A stretch of DNA of 64,000 bases from Neelides folsomi (taxonomy: Eukaryota > Arthropoda > Collembola > Neelipleona > Neelidae), in contig JAQGBZ010000132.1 in assembly GCA_034687125.1 (NCBI GenBank), forward strand, positions 1 through 64,000, given 5' to 3'. How positions within the stretch are numbered: the first letter of the stretch is position 1; the number at the start of each line of letters is the position of its first letter. Position numbers and translations under genes: made by a program. The notes beneath the pieces are model-generated. The model was not told where the DNA came from. It was given only the letters and a program-made list of their open reading frames with translations, and ran no database searches. Below, piece by piece: positions 37,501 through 49,679 of the stretch.

Positions 37501-38828
37501 TCCCTCCCGCGTCTCCTCCCTTCAATTCTCTCAACAATCCTTAGAGCTTCAAGAATCTTAAGAGCCAAGATCTCAAGAGCTTCAAGGATGATGAGAGAAA
37601 CCCATTTATTAAAACTTAAAAGACATATTGCCATATTGCCCTCCACAAAGTCATCCGACCCCTTTGACTCGCACAGTTGAATGAGAACCAAGACGGAGCC
37701 GTTTATGAACTTTGGTGACTTTGAGAAAGAGAAACTTAAGTGTAGCTGTATAAAAACATAGACTTAAACATAAGGAATAGATTTAAGGAGTAGTCATTAA
37801 GGGATAGGTTAGGATAGATTAGGTTAGACCTTAAGAGATGGACCTTAAGAGATAGACGTCCTTAAAATTAGAGCTATTGGGAGATTTAGAGTTGAGAGGT
37901 AAAGAAGAAGTAAATGAGCGATGAAGAATCTGAGAGTGAAGATTTTGTAATAAAGGAGTCCTTCAAGTCCCGCTCTGCTTTTCCTCACCCTCCCTCTTTT
38001 CCCAAATGAAGGGAAAAAATGTTGAAAGTGATCGTTCCCTTTTCACTTGCCAAATGGAAGTGAAACACATGTGTTTGGTGTTCAGACGGCTCCCTTGTAG
38101 GTCACACAATAAGGGCTAAATTATAGACCTTGTCGAGACCTTCGAGGAGACCAAGAAACAAAGATCAGCTTACACAAGGCGAGAGATCTTTAATGAGGTT
38201 CCGGGTATTCCCACCATCCTTCACTTCATTTTAACAGACTTTAGCGCTTAACACCAAGAAATTATAACGGTCTTACTAATATTAAATAAACCTCATTAAA
38301 TTAACTAAAATTGAATAAACCCAATTAAACTTACTAAAATTAAATTTAATACAGTTAAATTAAGAATTAAATACTGTTAAATTTAAAATGATTAAATTAA
38401 ATAACATTTACCTGTTCTTTTGCAAGATTCCACCATGTTTTGATAATTGGTTTAATCCTTGAAGAATGAAACCTCATTGTGGTTTTGACACTGAGGAAAA
38501 CAGTGTCGAGGATTTTCAGGCTGTCACTGTTAATTCTCCTCCCAATGGGATAATCCTCACTCATCCCGCCGCCATTCTTTAATAAGTCTGAATTATGGGA
38601 AATGTCTTTTCTGGCCCTTTGGATCTCGCCGTTGTTGTCAACGGCGTTTGAAGCACCGCAGAGTTCACAAAGCTCAGTTTCCTCTTTCCCGCCCCCGCCC
38701 GAAGACACGGCCACGTGGTAAACCAACAAAGTCCCGCAGATCATCCCGATCGAGACCATTTTAAGGATTTGTTTATACGCCTTCGTCCACGTCTTCGCCC
38801 CCGATCCGCCCATCCGAATGATCTTCAT
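22557..38828 (-). CDS. fng: Fringe glycosyltransferase (GT31, O-fucosyl-peptide 3-beta-N-acetylglucosaminyltransferase)
   Basis: A Golgi enzyme that adds GlcNAc to O-fucose on Notch EGF repeats and so sets Delta versus Serrate sensitivity. Exons: 38412-38828, 35685-35733, 35493-35535, 35286-35345, 34728-34875, 24105-24190, 23531-23601, 22877-22971, 22557-22709; 1122 nt, 373 aa, close to the usual 370-410. The first in-frame ATG is at 38828; the frame is open further upstream but only from a GTG. A type II signal anchor lies at about residues 24-41. The catalytic domain starts near residue 107 (FLSVKTT). Diagnostic motifs are TWFFTDGDD, the DDD metal site D196-D198 in [41 protein letters not shown] with the probable catalytic Asp, FHSHFE, and a C-terminal SLHC...FCP matching family cysteines. 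Introns are 2.7 kb (first) and 10.5 kb (fifth), typical of a developmentally regulated gene. Confidence 0.93.
24002..24066. repeat. Short tandem repeat of TATAGGGAATG in a fringe intron
   Basis: Several 10-11-bp units alternating TATAGGGAATA and TATAGGGAATGT in the sixth intron of fringe, 40 bp from an exon. A related array lies at 32023-32120. Confidence 0.6.
26268..26311. repeat. GGAGATTCG repeat
   Basis: Four near-identical copies of GAGATTCGG within about 44 bp, one interrupted by GTGCTC. It lies in the large fringe intron. Confidence 0.6.
30877..30966. repeat. Six-unit 15-bp minisatellite
   Basis: Consecutive 15-bp units of the form TTTAGTCTTACATTA, with variants at positions 5-10, running without gaps for 90 bp. 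It lies in the large fringe intron. Confidence 0.75.
32023..32120. repeat. TATAGGAAATG repeat array
   Basis: A degenerate array of TATAGAAAATG and TATAGGAAATG units, similar to the array at 24002-24066 in another intron of the same gene. Confidence 0.55.
33937..34030. mobile_element. 94-bp palindromic MITE, divergent subfamily
   Basis: Ends TACAGGGTGGGTCATAA and TTATGACCCACGCTGTA at TA sites. The interior (TTCAATGAATG...) is unrelated to the other copies, so this is a sister subfamily sharing only the terminal inverted repeats. Confidence 0.7.
35734..38411. other. First intron of fringe
   Basis: It separates the signal-anchor exon from the FTDGDD exon. It holds an exact-length 3 x 28-bp tandem repeat (36289-36372) and a looser repeat of GGATCTTAAAAGAATCT type at about 37060-37160. 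No coding segment recognised. Confidence 0.6.
36289..36372. repeat. Three-copy 28-bp tandem repeat
   Basis: Three abutting 28-bp units starting CAGTATTTAGTCTTTTAA and ending GAGCATTGG or a close variant. The first 18 bases are identical in all three; differences lie in the last ten. Confidence 0.85.
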
Positions 38829-41380
38829 CTTCAGGGACTTGTCGCTTAAACCCAGCGACACTCCCCGATTCCAAACAAACGATCAACAAGGGGATTTAAC
38901 AGCCTCATTTGGAAAACTTGAATTGGGTTCAATTCCCAGAATGGGAATTCTTGGCGAAGATTGGCGAGTTTGATAATGGAGAATCCGGCTCGGAAAACGA
39001 GGGTTTATCTTAATGCGAATCTGTACATCTTGAAATTAATGGCACTGATGAAGAACAAATTCACGGGGACGGCGGCCGAGCCGAAGCTTCGGACAGATGC
39101 TCGTCCAATCCAAATAAATTAAATCCAAATAAATTAACGTCACCTTTTAATTACACTCCTAATTCTAATCCTCCAAAACTAATTTAATTAACTTGAAATA
39201 AATAAATAAATTTTATTGTTATATTTAATTGTATATTTAACTGTTTTATTTAATTGTTATATTTGTTTTATTTAATTGGTATATTTAAATTGTCCAACTG
39301 GAATAAAAAACTAATAATGTTAATTGTTGTAAAATCCTTCACTTGAATTTTCTCCCCAACTGTTCGTTCCAAGAAGAACCCAAAGACTGATTTGTTCTAA
39401 ACTCCGTCCCTTGGTTGAGTTTGTAAATCACACAATGGGCGTAGTATTAAAAATAATAAGGGTCTCGGACTTATTTTCTTCTTCCAAACTGAGGGGGTGG
39501 CCGACTGACCATCAATAGGAAAAGGCCCAGGCGTGAATTCTTTTCTTTACAAATATCCTATTTCGACCCTTCACATCCCCATGATGTATTTCCTTATAAT
39601 ATACAGCTACTTCTTATAACTAGCACAAGGACCTATGAATTTATGTGTAGTTTGTATGTAGTTTGGCTATATTTTGTACCAGGAGGATTTTTGAGTGTTC
39701 CTGGGAGGGTAAAGTTCGAGTTTCCTAATAGGATCTCGAGGGCCTTAGCAGGTACTTCGACCCTATTCAAGATTTATGGGTTTCAGGGCGGAGTAAACGG
39801 AGTTGGGCAAAGGATGGTCAAGTGGAAAGTTCCAAAACTCCACCAGAACCAAAGAGCTAAAACAACAATCGACCGATAATTGAAAGTCAATATCCTCCCA
39901 CACAATCTCAACAATCACAAATGAAAAATCTCAAAAGAACTCGAGACTCGAAAGTCTGAATAAAACAAACTGTTTAAATTCTTCGTTATTAATTTGTTGA
40001 ATTGGTACTTTTAATGAGGGAATTTTGAAGGTTTTTAAATGAGGGAATTTTCAGCGAGGGTTTTTTAATGAGGGAAATACGAACGAGGGTTTTTTGATTT
40101 TGAATTTTGATGAATTTATAGACTTTGATAAGTTGAGGAGACGAAGGGGGATTTCAATCAAAGTGAGAGGGAAGGAAGAGATCAAAAGAGGGATGTTGTT
40201 CAGACGGAGACCAAATCCTGACTGTTTCTTTCCTTGTTCTTGGGGTATAACGTTATAAGATAGGAAGGTTTGAACCCTTCTTGGCTCAGCTTTCTATCAC
40301 CCACACGTTTCTTTTATCCTCCCCACCAGCTCTTCCTCCTTTCATATCAGAGAGGTTGAATGCCTTTGGGAGCAACAAGTGGCTTCTTATACAATTCTTC
40401 TAACCAACACATTTATTCCTATCTCTTTCAATACTCTTTCAATACACTTTCATTTATTTATTATTTATTTGAATTATTTGTTTTTCCATTAACCCTTTCG
40501 TATAACCCTAAACATTAACAATAATAAACATTAACAATATTAGAAATGATATATAAAATGTTATAACAAAAGTTTTATTTGTTTTAGCAAAGTTATTATA
40601 AAGCTATCTATAAAGCATTGTATAAGGTCAGTAAAGTCATTTTAAGGTCAAGTGCTTTATAACTATTATTTAAATATTCGCTCTATGTACCATACATACA
40701 TATTTGTATAATACACAATTTGAAGAATAAGAATCATAGTTGAAGCAATGTGTTTCTGTTTATGTATGTTTGTAACTAGAGATTAATGAAGCTTAAAGAG
40801 ATAAGAGAGCCATTTTTAGCAAATTTGATTTATTAAGAGCGGAATTGGAGCGAAGAAATGAGAAAGATAAATGTAAAGGAAATTAAAACCATTCCATGAT
40901 AATTGAACTAAATTGAGACATGGAACTTTGGAACTGTGAAAAGAATAAGGAGGAATTCCATTGAGCAAAAAACGAATGAAATCAAACTTGAGCTTTTCTC
41001 CACAATTTCCTCGTGTTTAGGAAAACGGGAAGTTTGGGAAGAGACGGAAATAACTCTTTTACTTCCACCGATCACAATTCTTGGCAATGAGCCGAAACCT
41101 CCAAACGCAGGGCATTAAAGAAAACCCGAATTCTCTGTCCACCATCTCACCAATGTCTTACCCGGGTTTCAACGGATTGCCTTCAGTCAATTTCCATCTC
41201 TCAACATTTCAACATCTTTTTTATTTTAATTAAAATTAAGGATTTTAAGTTTAATTTAAGCATTTAAATATTAAACAGCTCGGTTAGTTTAGGTTAATTA
41301 TTACTAATTTACAATAATAATTAAAACAGCTAATTTATAATATTAATTAAGAATGTGAAGTTATTAAAAATTAATTAAAA
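38829..41380. other. Divergent intergenic region, fringe promoter side
   Basis: It lies between the fringe start (-) and the 613-aa gene (+), so it should contain both promoters. GC-rich sequence at 38829-39110 adjoins fringe exon 1 and is probably its 5' UTR or promoter. Open frames at 39643-39879 and 40936-41118 have no recognisable product. Confidence 0.5.
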
Positions 41381-44296
41381 ATGGCTGAAAATGGAAATTC
41401 CTCCAATGTCCAAACAGAGGACAAAGACAATGAATGGTGTCTTCAAGCTCAGCTTACAATCCGCCATCCGATTGTTTCTCCCCCGCTTCGACCCGACCAG
41501 CAAATTAATTTCCAACCGTCCCAACCGATTCTCCTCACTAATTCAGACCCAAGAGGGAACAATCTCAGATTTGAATATTCCTGGAACACAATGTCAACCA
41601 CCACAGAGAGAATTCCAACAGAAGTCATTCCGGCTAATGGAATCACAAAGTTTGAATCTTGGCGTCCGAAATCAAATCCAAGAGATAATCAAAAATCCTC
41701 TTCTTCAAATTCATCAAAATTTGAACCATCAGATCAAAAATCTTTAGGTGGAAAATCGCGACCAATTCAACCTTACGATCGTCGATGCAAATCCACTTGT
41801 ACAATCACTCTAACAAATAACAATCAACGGGTTGGAGAAGAACCGAATTTACCGATTTCGGGGAATTCGGAAATTTCGAAGAATCGGTGCAAAGACGCTG
41901 AGACTCAAACGGTCAAGGTTTCTCATATCGAACCGGGTAGAAATTCACAGCCCGAGCCGGGTAGAAATTTGCAGACCGAACCGGGTAGAAATTCCCATCC
42001 TGAACCGGGCAAAAGCTCCAAGACCGAACAGTGCAAATTTTTTGCTCAGAGAAAATCTGAGAGGAAATCGGATCAAGGAGGAACTGCCATTGTCATTCGA
42101 CAGAAGAAGTCTCGAAGAGAAGAGGCGTCTGGGTGCAATAAAAATGAAGGTGTGGGAGCGGAAGATTATCGGAGTAAAAACAGCGGTCCTTCGGCTCGAA
42201 TCTGTAGGAGATCTTCGAAATCCCCGGCTAAATTGAGAGCAAGGTCGTCACCTCCAATTCGTCTTCAGCAGAAGTAAGGAAAAACACGACAATTAAATAT
42301 GAACTACAAATATCTTTAACTATGAATTAACGATTAATGTATTTACACTTAATTAACAATTAAACATTAACTTTTATGAATACATATTTATAATTAAACT
42401 TAAAATTTCTACATGAACTTTGCTAGTTTTGACCTTTAAATTATATAAATAGTTTATAATAATTAAACTTCAAATGTTAAATGCGTAATTGAAATTTTGC
42501 GCCGCCAAGATATCAAATGTAAATCTTCACCTTTATCTCCAACATGCATTTGTCTCTGCCACTTTCACATTACATTAATAATCCGATTCTGCATCGTTAT
42601 TTATTCCACGACAAATGTGCAACTGGGTATATAATATAATAAGTAAAGTATCTAACTAACATTAAATATATAGTTGTTTAGTTATACATTAAATATGGTA
42701 CTATATCTAGGATATAACATTACTTAAAGCCCCGATTACGTGTGCGCTCATTGGCAAAAAGTCCAAAGATCCATGGCTATTGTACGTAGTGAGTATTTTA
42801 AGGAAAATTTACATTCATTTGGCACGAGTTTGCTGTATTTCAAATTTGTTGAACCTTTTTAGCACGTACCAACACTAATAAATTTGTCCTGTATCTTATA
42901 CAATACTTTAAATGTAAATACTCTGTATACGATAAATACCATATCATTATGGTATTATGTATGGTATATGATAAATATTAAGATATGTATGGTATACGAA
43001 AGTATACTATATAAATTGATTTTTACTTATATTTTCGGTCAATTTTTAATATTTATGGCATTCATATTAAGAATTTCTGATTTATCTTCAATATATTAAC
43101 TTTGGGGTATTAGAGAACAATATAGTAGCTCAATCTGTCAATGTTTTTGATAATTAATATAGTTATAATAAATTTCCATAGATTGGGCTACTATATTGTG
43201 CATTAAAATATTTTTATTTTTAATATACCTACATAAATATAAGGCACGGATATTAATCAATATAAAATACAAATGCACTGTATATTATAGACGTAGGTAT
43301 GGTATATTACATAGTATTACTTATGTATTCATCTTTCTATTTTTCAGACCAAATCCTCCACGTACTGTTCATATCGACGTATATTGCACTGGATCAGATG
43401 AGTCGGACGAGAGTTCTTCAGAAGAAACGTCAGCAACTCCACAAACCGTCTTTGAGTCTTCTGACTACAAAATCCTCCATCATCACCACACTCACAAAAA
43501 GGGCAATTTGCCATTTTACCTTTCAAACGAAGGTGACTGGAGGAAAAACCAAAGGTCAGAAACCTTCCTAGAAAACGACGGTCTTTCCTTCAACCTTAAA
43601 AAACTAATCGGGAAATTCTCCCGCTTCCCTAAAAACAACATTACAAAGGATGTGTCCCAAGAGAGCTGCGAAACAAATTTTAGTTCAAATTATCCCGACA
43701 CGCGGGAAGTGTCCAGGAACAACACAGCATCTAGTTTCGCTTCAACCTCCGCCCACGAAGACGATGACAACGACGAGGACAACAACGAAGACGAGGACCA
43801 AGATGAGGAAAGTTCATGGCGGGAATCTCAAATTAATTCAAAAGACGTTTCCATGGAGCCGGGCGACTTTCCCCCGCCATCGGCGAAATCGGCGATGGTC
43901 CCCGAAGGTGAACGTGACGAACAATGGTGGATTGATTTCATAATGAAAAAGTTTGATCCAGGAGGAGCTGTGAATCTCCTCAAGAAGGATGACGATTCGG
44001 TGTCCAAGAGATTTTCCGCAAGTCCGAGCTTGTCGGAATTCACATTGGAACAAGGGATGCATCCGCCGTTTAAAAAAACATTGGACTTTTCCGAAACCCA
44101 TTTGGAAACGGCGACCAAGTTTGGAAGTGTTGTGAAGGGGTTTAAAAAACCCGGGCATCATATTACGGGCCCGACCAAAAATCCTAATTGCCCTTGTGAC
44201 CATTGTCGGTTCTATTTTGAGAATGCGAGTTTGGTGACCGAGGAAAATGGGAAGGATCGAAGGACGAGAGCTTTGTCTTTAAGTCGGTTTGAATGA
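41381..44296 (+). CDS. Unrecognised 613-aa low-complexity acidic protein
   Basis: I do not recognise a domain. Two exons, 41381-42273 and 43348-44296, join in phase 2 (CAG AA|A CCA) to give 614 codons with the stop. The start ATG at 41381 follows an AT-rich leader. The N-terminal half is rich in Ser, Asn, Pro and Arg and contains four 8-residue repeats of the form EPGRNSQP (residues about 184-215), encoded by a 24-bp tandem repeat. The C-terminal half has a Ser/Glu cluster (DESDESSSEETS), an HHHHTH run and a long Asp/Glu/Asn tract. It ends in a more conserved-looking segment: EQWWIDFIMKKFDPGGAVNLL, then KNPNCPCDHCRFYFENASL with a C-x-C-x-x-C cluster near residue 578. No signal peptide or membrane segment. 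The tract suggests a disordered scaffold; function unknown. Confidence 0.75.
41930..42025 (+). repeat. 4 x 24-bp coding tandem repeat
   Basis: Units begin GAACCGGGTAGAAATTC and abut exactly. The fourth has diverged. In-frame copy-number change would add or remove eight residues. Confidence 0.85.
42274..43347. other. Intron of the 613-aa gene
   Basis: AT-rich, with the 83-bp inverted repeat at 43117-43199 listed separately. No exon recognised inside. Confidence 0.65.
43117..43199. mobile_element. 83-bp inverted repeat, possible MITE
   Basis: Arms of 20 bp (ACAATATAGTAGCTCAATCT and its inverse) with one mismatch, separated by a 43-bp AT-rich loop. The ends differ from the CAGGGTG family, so this is another element type or a structured intronic hairpin. 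Confidence 0.6.
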
Positions 44297-44611
44297 AACA
44301 AAAACTTTTTTGTCTTTATTTTAATTTTTAATTTAAGAAAATAAATAATGAATTAATAATTAAAAATCAATTTAATAAAAAAAATGAAAAATTAATTAAT
44401 TTACAATTCGGTTTATTCTCACAAAAATCATAAATTCCGTCCGATTTTTTGTGTCATATTACATAAAGGAAACTTTTTTAAAAACTTTTTACAGACACGC
44501 AAACGGCATAATAAATATTAAATTTTCATACATTTAGGTATATGTATCATATGCGTATATTTTGAATATATGTTATAATCAAATTGTAAATACAAAAATT
44601 GAGACATAAAA

Positions 44612-47600
44612 ATGAAGGATTTGTTTAATAAGATTTTACTATTTTATTTACAATTTATTTCAATAACTCTTGGAAAGATTTTTTTGTCTTTGGATCAAGA
44701 AGAAGAAATTCAAATTGCAGATTGCGTTGTACACATTTGGAAAAATATTGATAAAATTTGTTCAACTGTAATTTTTCATGATGCTTTTTTGAATGCCGAA
44801 GTCAAATCACATTTTATGGAAGTAAGAACCATTTAAGTAAATGAAAATTTATAATTAAAATTTTTGTTACAATAACTTTGTATTAAATTCTTAATCGATT
44901 TGCAATTAATAAATATTGGTTTTATTTAAACAAGCAAATTGGATTAGAAACCCGAGATGTGGTTTTAATTAATCTTAAAGAAAGAAAAAGAAAGAATTCG
45001 ACTAAAATCATACCGCAGAGTGATATTGTCAAATGGCAACTTCATCGGCTTTATAGGAAAGCTAAATGTTACATTTTTATGATTTGGGTAATGGCAAAGT
45101 CTATCTTTATTTTCTTTATAAATTCATTACATACTTTAATTTAAATTAATTATTTATTGTTTTATAAAATTAATTAATTCATATTTATTTATTTAAGTAA
45201 TTATTAACGTCTGTATATTTATTTCTTGATTTCATATCTCATCATTTTTTTAGCTCAAGGATCCTTCTGTGTTGTACAATGTTACTGAAACTACCCGTTT
45301 TCATCCAGGATGGGTATTTTTAATTTAATACAAATTTATTTAATAAATATATAAAGTTTAAAAATATATATATTAAATAAAAAATAATATAATAAAAAGA
45401 ATATAAAATGATGATTTTCATAAAATTTTGATATTAAAGACAAATTGTTCTTTAAATTATAGACTCAAGATCCATTATAAAAATGCTTTTTTCATAATTC
45501 CACCCAATGACCAAAGATCTTTGCAGAATTATCCTTAATGATTTGCTGTGATTAATTATGATTAATTTATTAATTATTTATCAGAGATGGAACGATTACG
45601 TCATCATTGCTCATTATGACACTGGTAACTACAAACATATATTCGAATTGAGTCTTTGGGAAAATATCCCCAATGCAGGTAATAAGCAATTTGTATTTGT
45701 AACTTATGTTACATACCTATATGAATTTAACGTTATTCTTAACTGATTTAGCAAGGATTATAAATATTTTAATAATTATTTGTATGCAATATTAACTACA
45801 AATGTAACCCAATTGAAAAAGTTGAAAAACAAAAGTTTTTAAAAAAATAGTTTGCGTGAAATTTTATTTCACTCATAACACAAAGGAACTGCGAGTTTTT
45901 AACGTTCATCCCTACCCAAAACACAGAGCGAGGGAATTGGATGTTTGGAATGCTAAAGAGAAAACTTTATTCAATCAAACAAATCTTTTTCCAGACAGGC
46001 AATATTTAATTATTTAATTATTAAACCTTAACCTACATTGCGAAAACTGATTTTTTGTAATTATTAATAATGTTATCATCCTAAGTTTATCAAATGAATA
46101 ATTAAAGATTTACTTCATTTTATGGAGCAAATGTTCGTTTCGGATCAATTTGGAAAGCTCCATTTCTCATTTGGGGAAATAAAGAAGATATGTGGATGGA
46201 TGGATTGGATTTAAGACTCAAAGAATTAGTCAAAAAGCAACTCAATTTTACATGCGAAAATGATTTTAAGGTTAGTTCAATCTAGGTTAACAGTTTTCAG
46301 ATCATTTTGAATTACTAATTTAATTATAAATTATTTTTTAAAATGAAAATAGAAAATAATTAATTAATTAAAAACTCGTGTTTTAATAAAGGTGTTTTTT
46401 GAAATTGGAACATTGGATGGAGATAGGAAATGGACAGGAATGATGGAGGCTTTACAGAAAAATCATATAGACATTGGAATTGGAGGAATTTCTGTTACTC
46501 CGAATAGATTCCGTGAATTTGGGTTTTTAATTAATTAATCTAGTTATAAAGTTTTTAATTGATTTTGTAGGAAATTAATTACATTTTATTAATTGCGTTT
46601 TTTAATTATGATTATTGCAACTTAAAATTGTTAACTTTATTTTTGGATTATAAAAAGATTCTGCCGGACTTATTATACTGATTCGTATGGATTTATAAGT
46701 CCGTTGATCATTGAACAAATAAATCATTGGAAAGTTTTAGGGAAACCATTCAGGTAAAAATTTTATTTTATTTTATATGCTAATTTTTAGGTTTAATTTA
46801 ATTTATTAATTAATGACAGAAACGAAGTTTGGATCTCTCTCCTTGCGCACATCTTTGTTATTATATTTGCTATGAAAGGAATTGCAAAGATGGAAAGAAA
46901 TATCTCAGAATTGAAAAAAGAACCCTTTAAAGACAAATGGTTTGAGTCGTTAATAAACAATGCTTCATATTTGACCACTGCAATCTGTCAAAAGCCTTAT
47001 AGCCATATTCCAACAGCAGCGTCGTTAAAGTTCATTTACATGACATCAGCAATTAGTATTTTCATTTTGGGTATAAATTTTTAAAAATTATAATATAAAA
47101 TTTTTAACTATTTAAGTACAATTTTAATTTTTACTATATTTGAAATATTTTTGTAAATATAAATTTTTCTCTTGTTTGAATTTAATTAAAATAGGACTGG
47201 CTTTTGGTGGAAGCATCTTTGCAATACTTGTTAATAAAATTCCAGATACAGCCGTTAACAAACTTAAAGACATCGTTCCTTCGGGGTAGCAAATTTGCAT
47301 AAATTTTTAACAATTAATGTTAATTGTAATTAATGTTTTACATTTTAATACTAGATTGCAAATTCACATTCGGAATTACAATGGCGTTCTTAACGAATTC
47401 CTCAAAATGTCTAAAAATTCCATTTTGAACGAAATTATACAAAATGGGGAATTGACAGACTTTTTTGAGAGTTATTACATATTGGATGATATTATTGTCA
47501 ATAAAACAAAAATATTTATTGATTCAAAAGGTAAAATATAATTTTTACACTAATTATATAAAAGAATATTGGCTTAGCATGGTTAGTATCCTGATATTGT

Positions 47601-48925
47601 GTATTTTAAAATTTTACTTTTACAGCAACGCTACATTTTATGGGAAGGTAATTTCAGAAAATTTAATTAAATATATTTATATGATAAAATTTTTTTAATC
47701 TGAAATTATAATTATATGATAAAACCATAATTGAATTGAATTGAATTATTATGATATAAATTTTCATTTAATTCTACACAATTGGAAATGCTCAGATATT
47801 TATACAAAGGTTGGAAATTTTATTTATTTAATGATTTTTACTTTTTATCGTGATTTTATTAAAAAAATTATTGTATGAGATATTTTTATTGGAATATATA
47901 AAACAATATATATATCTTAATTATTAAAAATAATTATTAATAATTTATTATCTATCAGGTGAATATGGGCTAAAGTTTCATATCAGTTCTGAAACAATTA
48001 TTGAAACCAATTTGGCTTGGCCAACAAGACACAATTGGCCATTTCAGCGGAAATTTGATAAAGTGATTTCAAGAGCAGTTGAAAGTGGTTTGGTTCAACA
48101 TTGGATAAATGGGTTTGGAAAATAATATTTAACACAAAATTTTCATGTACATAGTTTGGATTCATAAATTTTTTTATAGTTTTATGAGAGGAAAATTTGG
48201 CTACCATTCGGAAGCAATGAAGGCAAGTCAATTTGAAATTTATACACAATTTTAAGCATATTTATTATAAATTGTTTAAACATTTTAAATAACTTTTATC
48301 TATAGGTATAATAGATATATAACTTATATATAAGGATTGCCTTTTTACATAGATTCCACCCGATAGTGAATACCTTGTTGAAAAAGGGACAGCTTCCAAA
48401 GATTATGATCCAACACTGGAAATGAACAAAAAAGAAAAACGAATGAAGAATAGTTTATCCATGGACAATTTTAGTACTCCGTTCAATATTTGGTAAATAA
48501 AAAATTAAATAAAAAATTAAAACAACTATAAAACAGATGGTTTTGAATTCCAACTTTCATTAATTTGAAAATAGGGCCATTGGAATTATTTTGGGTAATT
48601 ACTTAACATACAAATAAAATGCTTATATAATAAAGTATTATATTTTTCTAACATAATAACATTAACTAACTAATGGTCTTATTGTAATTGTTAACATTTC
48701 CGCATCAATCTAGGAATTTTTATCTTTTTCATTGAAACTTTCGTTGGTTGTTCTACTGAAACCGTTCTCTGCATTAATCACCTTGTAAAGAAATCAAAGA
48801 AGAAAAAAACCCGAAAAAAGAAAATGACCAAAAGATGCAAAAAAGTAAAATTGGTATGGGGAGATTTTAAAAAAGTGTCACAAAGATTCGAGCAAAAAAT
48901 GGAATTGTGTAAAATCAGTATATAA
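44612..48925 (+). CDS. Divergent ionotropic receptor (IR family)
   Basis: Ligand-gated cation channel of the iGluR-related chemosensory family. 18 exons: 44612-44821, 44935-45087, 45254-45313, 45585-45678, 45851-45998, 46108-46270, 46392-46522, 46658-46753, 46820-47070, 47195-47285, 47355-47530, 47626-47647, 47796-47809, 47959-48112, 48180-48222, 48353-48492, 48575-48594, 48714-48925. Total 2178 nt, 725 aa, all phases compatible. Signal peptide at residues 1-21. Ligand-binding lobe S1 includes LDLRLKELVKKQL and IDIGIGGISVTPNRFREFGF, followed by YYTDSYGFISP. TM1 is near 355-370, the pore and third segment (YMTSAISIFILG, then LAFGGSIFAIL) near 423-447, S2 includes FHISSETII, and the last TM (IGIILGIFIFFIETF) is near 650-664. 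The tail is Lys-rich. Introns 5 and 15 use GC donors. Ligand and expression cannot be told; this is not one of the conserved co-receptors by eye. Confidence 0.85.
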
Positions 48926-49679
48926 TTAAAATAATTATATATAATTGGTTAACCAGTTTAGGGTCTAACCAAAGTGGTTGAATAGTGAGGTTTGGAAATT
49001 CATAGGTCTTTTAAGGTTAGGTTTCATTCACTAGATTTTACAATTATTAATCAAATTTATATAAAATTAAATGCTAGTAAAAATTATTTTCATGTACACA
49101 AATAAAGATAAAGATATGAAATTTTGATATCGATTTATACATATTACTTAATTAAATGTTATTTTATCAATTCAACTCAAATTATAATTTTTAGTGATTT
49201 TTATTTAAATTCTGCAATATCGAATTACTTAATTACGACATTAAACTTCTTTTCTCCCGTCGAATTTAAAAGATATTTATCTTTAATTTAATTGTCCATT
49301 TCCATTCATTTTGTATTCGGTTTAAATATTACTTCAGTTAATTCAATAAACCTCTTGTAGAATCAAAATTCGTAACTTCAATTGATTTAAAAATGATTTT
49401 AATACAAAATCTCCCTATTTTTCAAAGAGATAATCAACATTAACTTTTAATTAAAATCCCATGATTCCACTTTGAATTTATTTGGCTAAAAACCGTACGG
49501 AGCATTTAGCTTTCTCTGTGGGCATATTGCGACAATTCATTCTCACTACATTACATTTAGTGCGAATTCATAGCGACCTTTCAATTCCAAATACCACTCT
49601 TGACAAAAACAGAATTTATTTAATCCAATTCTTATTTAATTATTAACTTCCATTAACTAACTGCGAAAGAAACTTCAAA
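48926..49679. other. Intergenic region between IR and SRP68
   Basis: AT-rich, same-strand gap holding the IR 3' UTR and the SRP68 promoter. No further feature seen. Confidence 0.6.

Noticed and set aside
38829-38861. Upstream extension of fringe starting at 38861
   Set aside because: That codon is GTG; the first in-frame ATG is at 38828 and a stop lies just upstream of the open stretch.
38925-38945. tRNA B-box-like GGTTCAATTCC (a similar one is near 59730)
   Set aside because: No matching A box, acceptor stem or cloverleaf could be drawn around either site.
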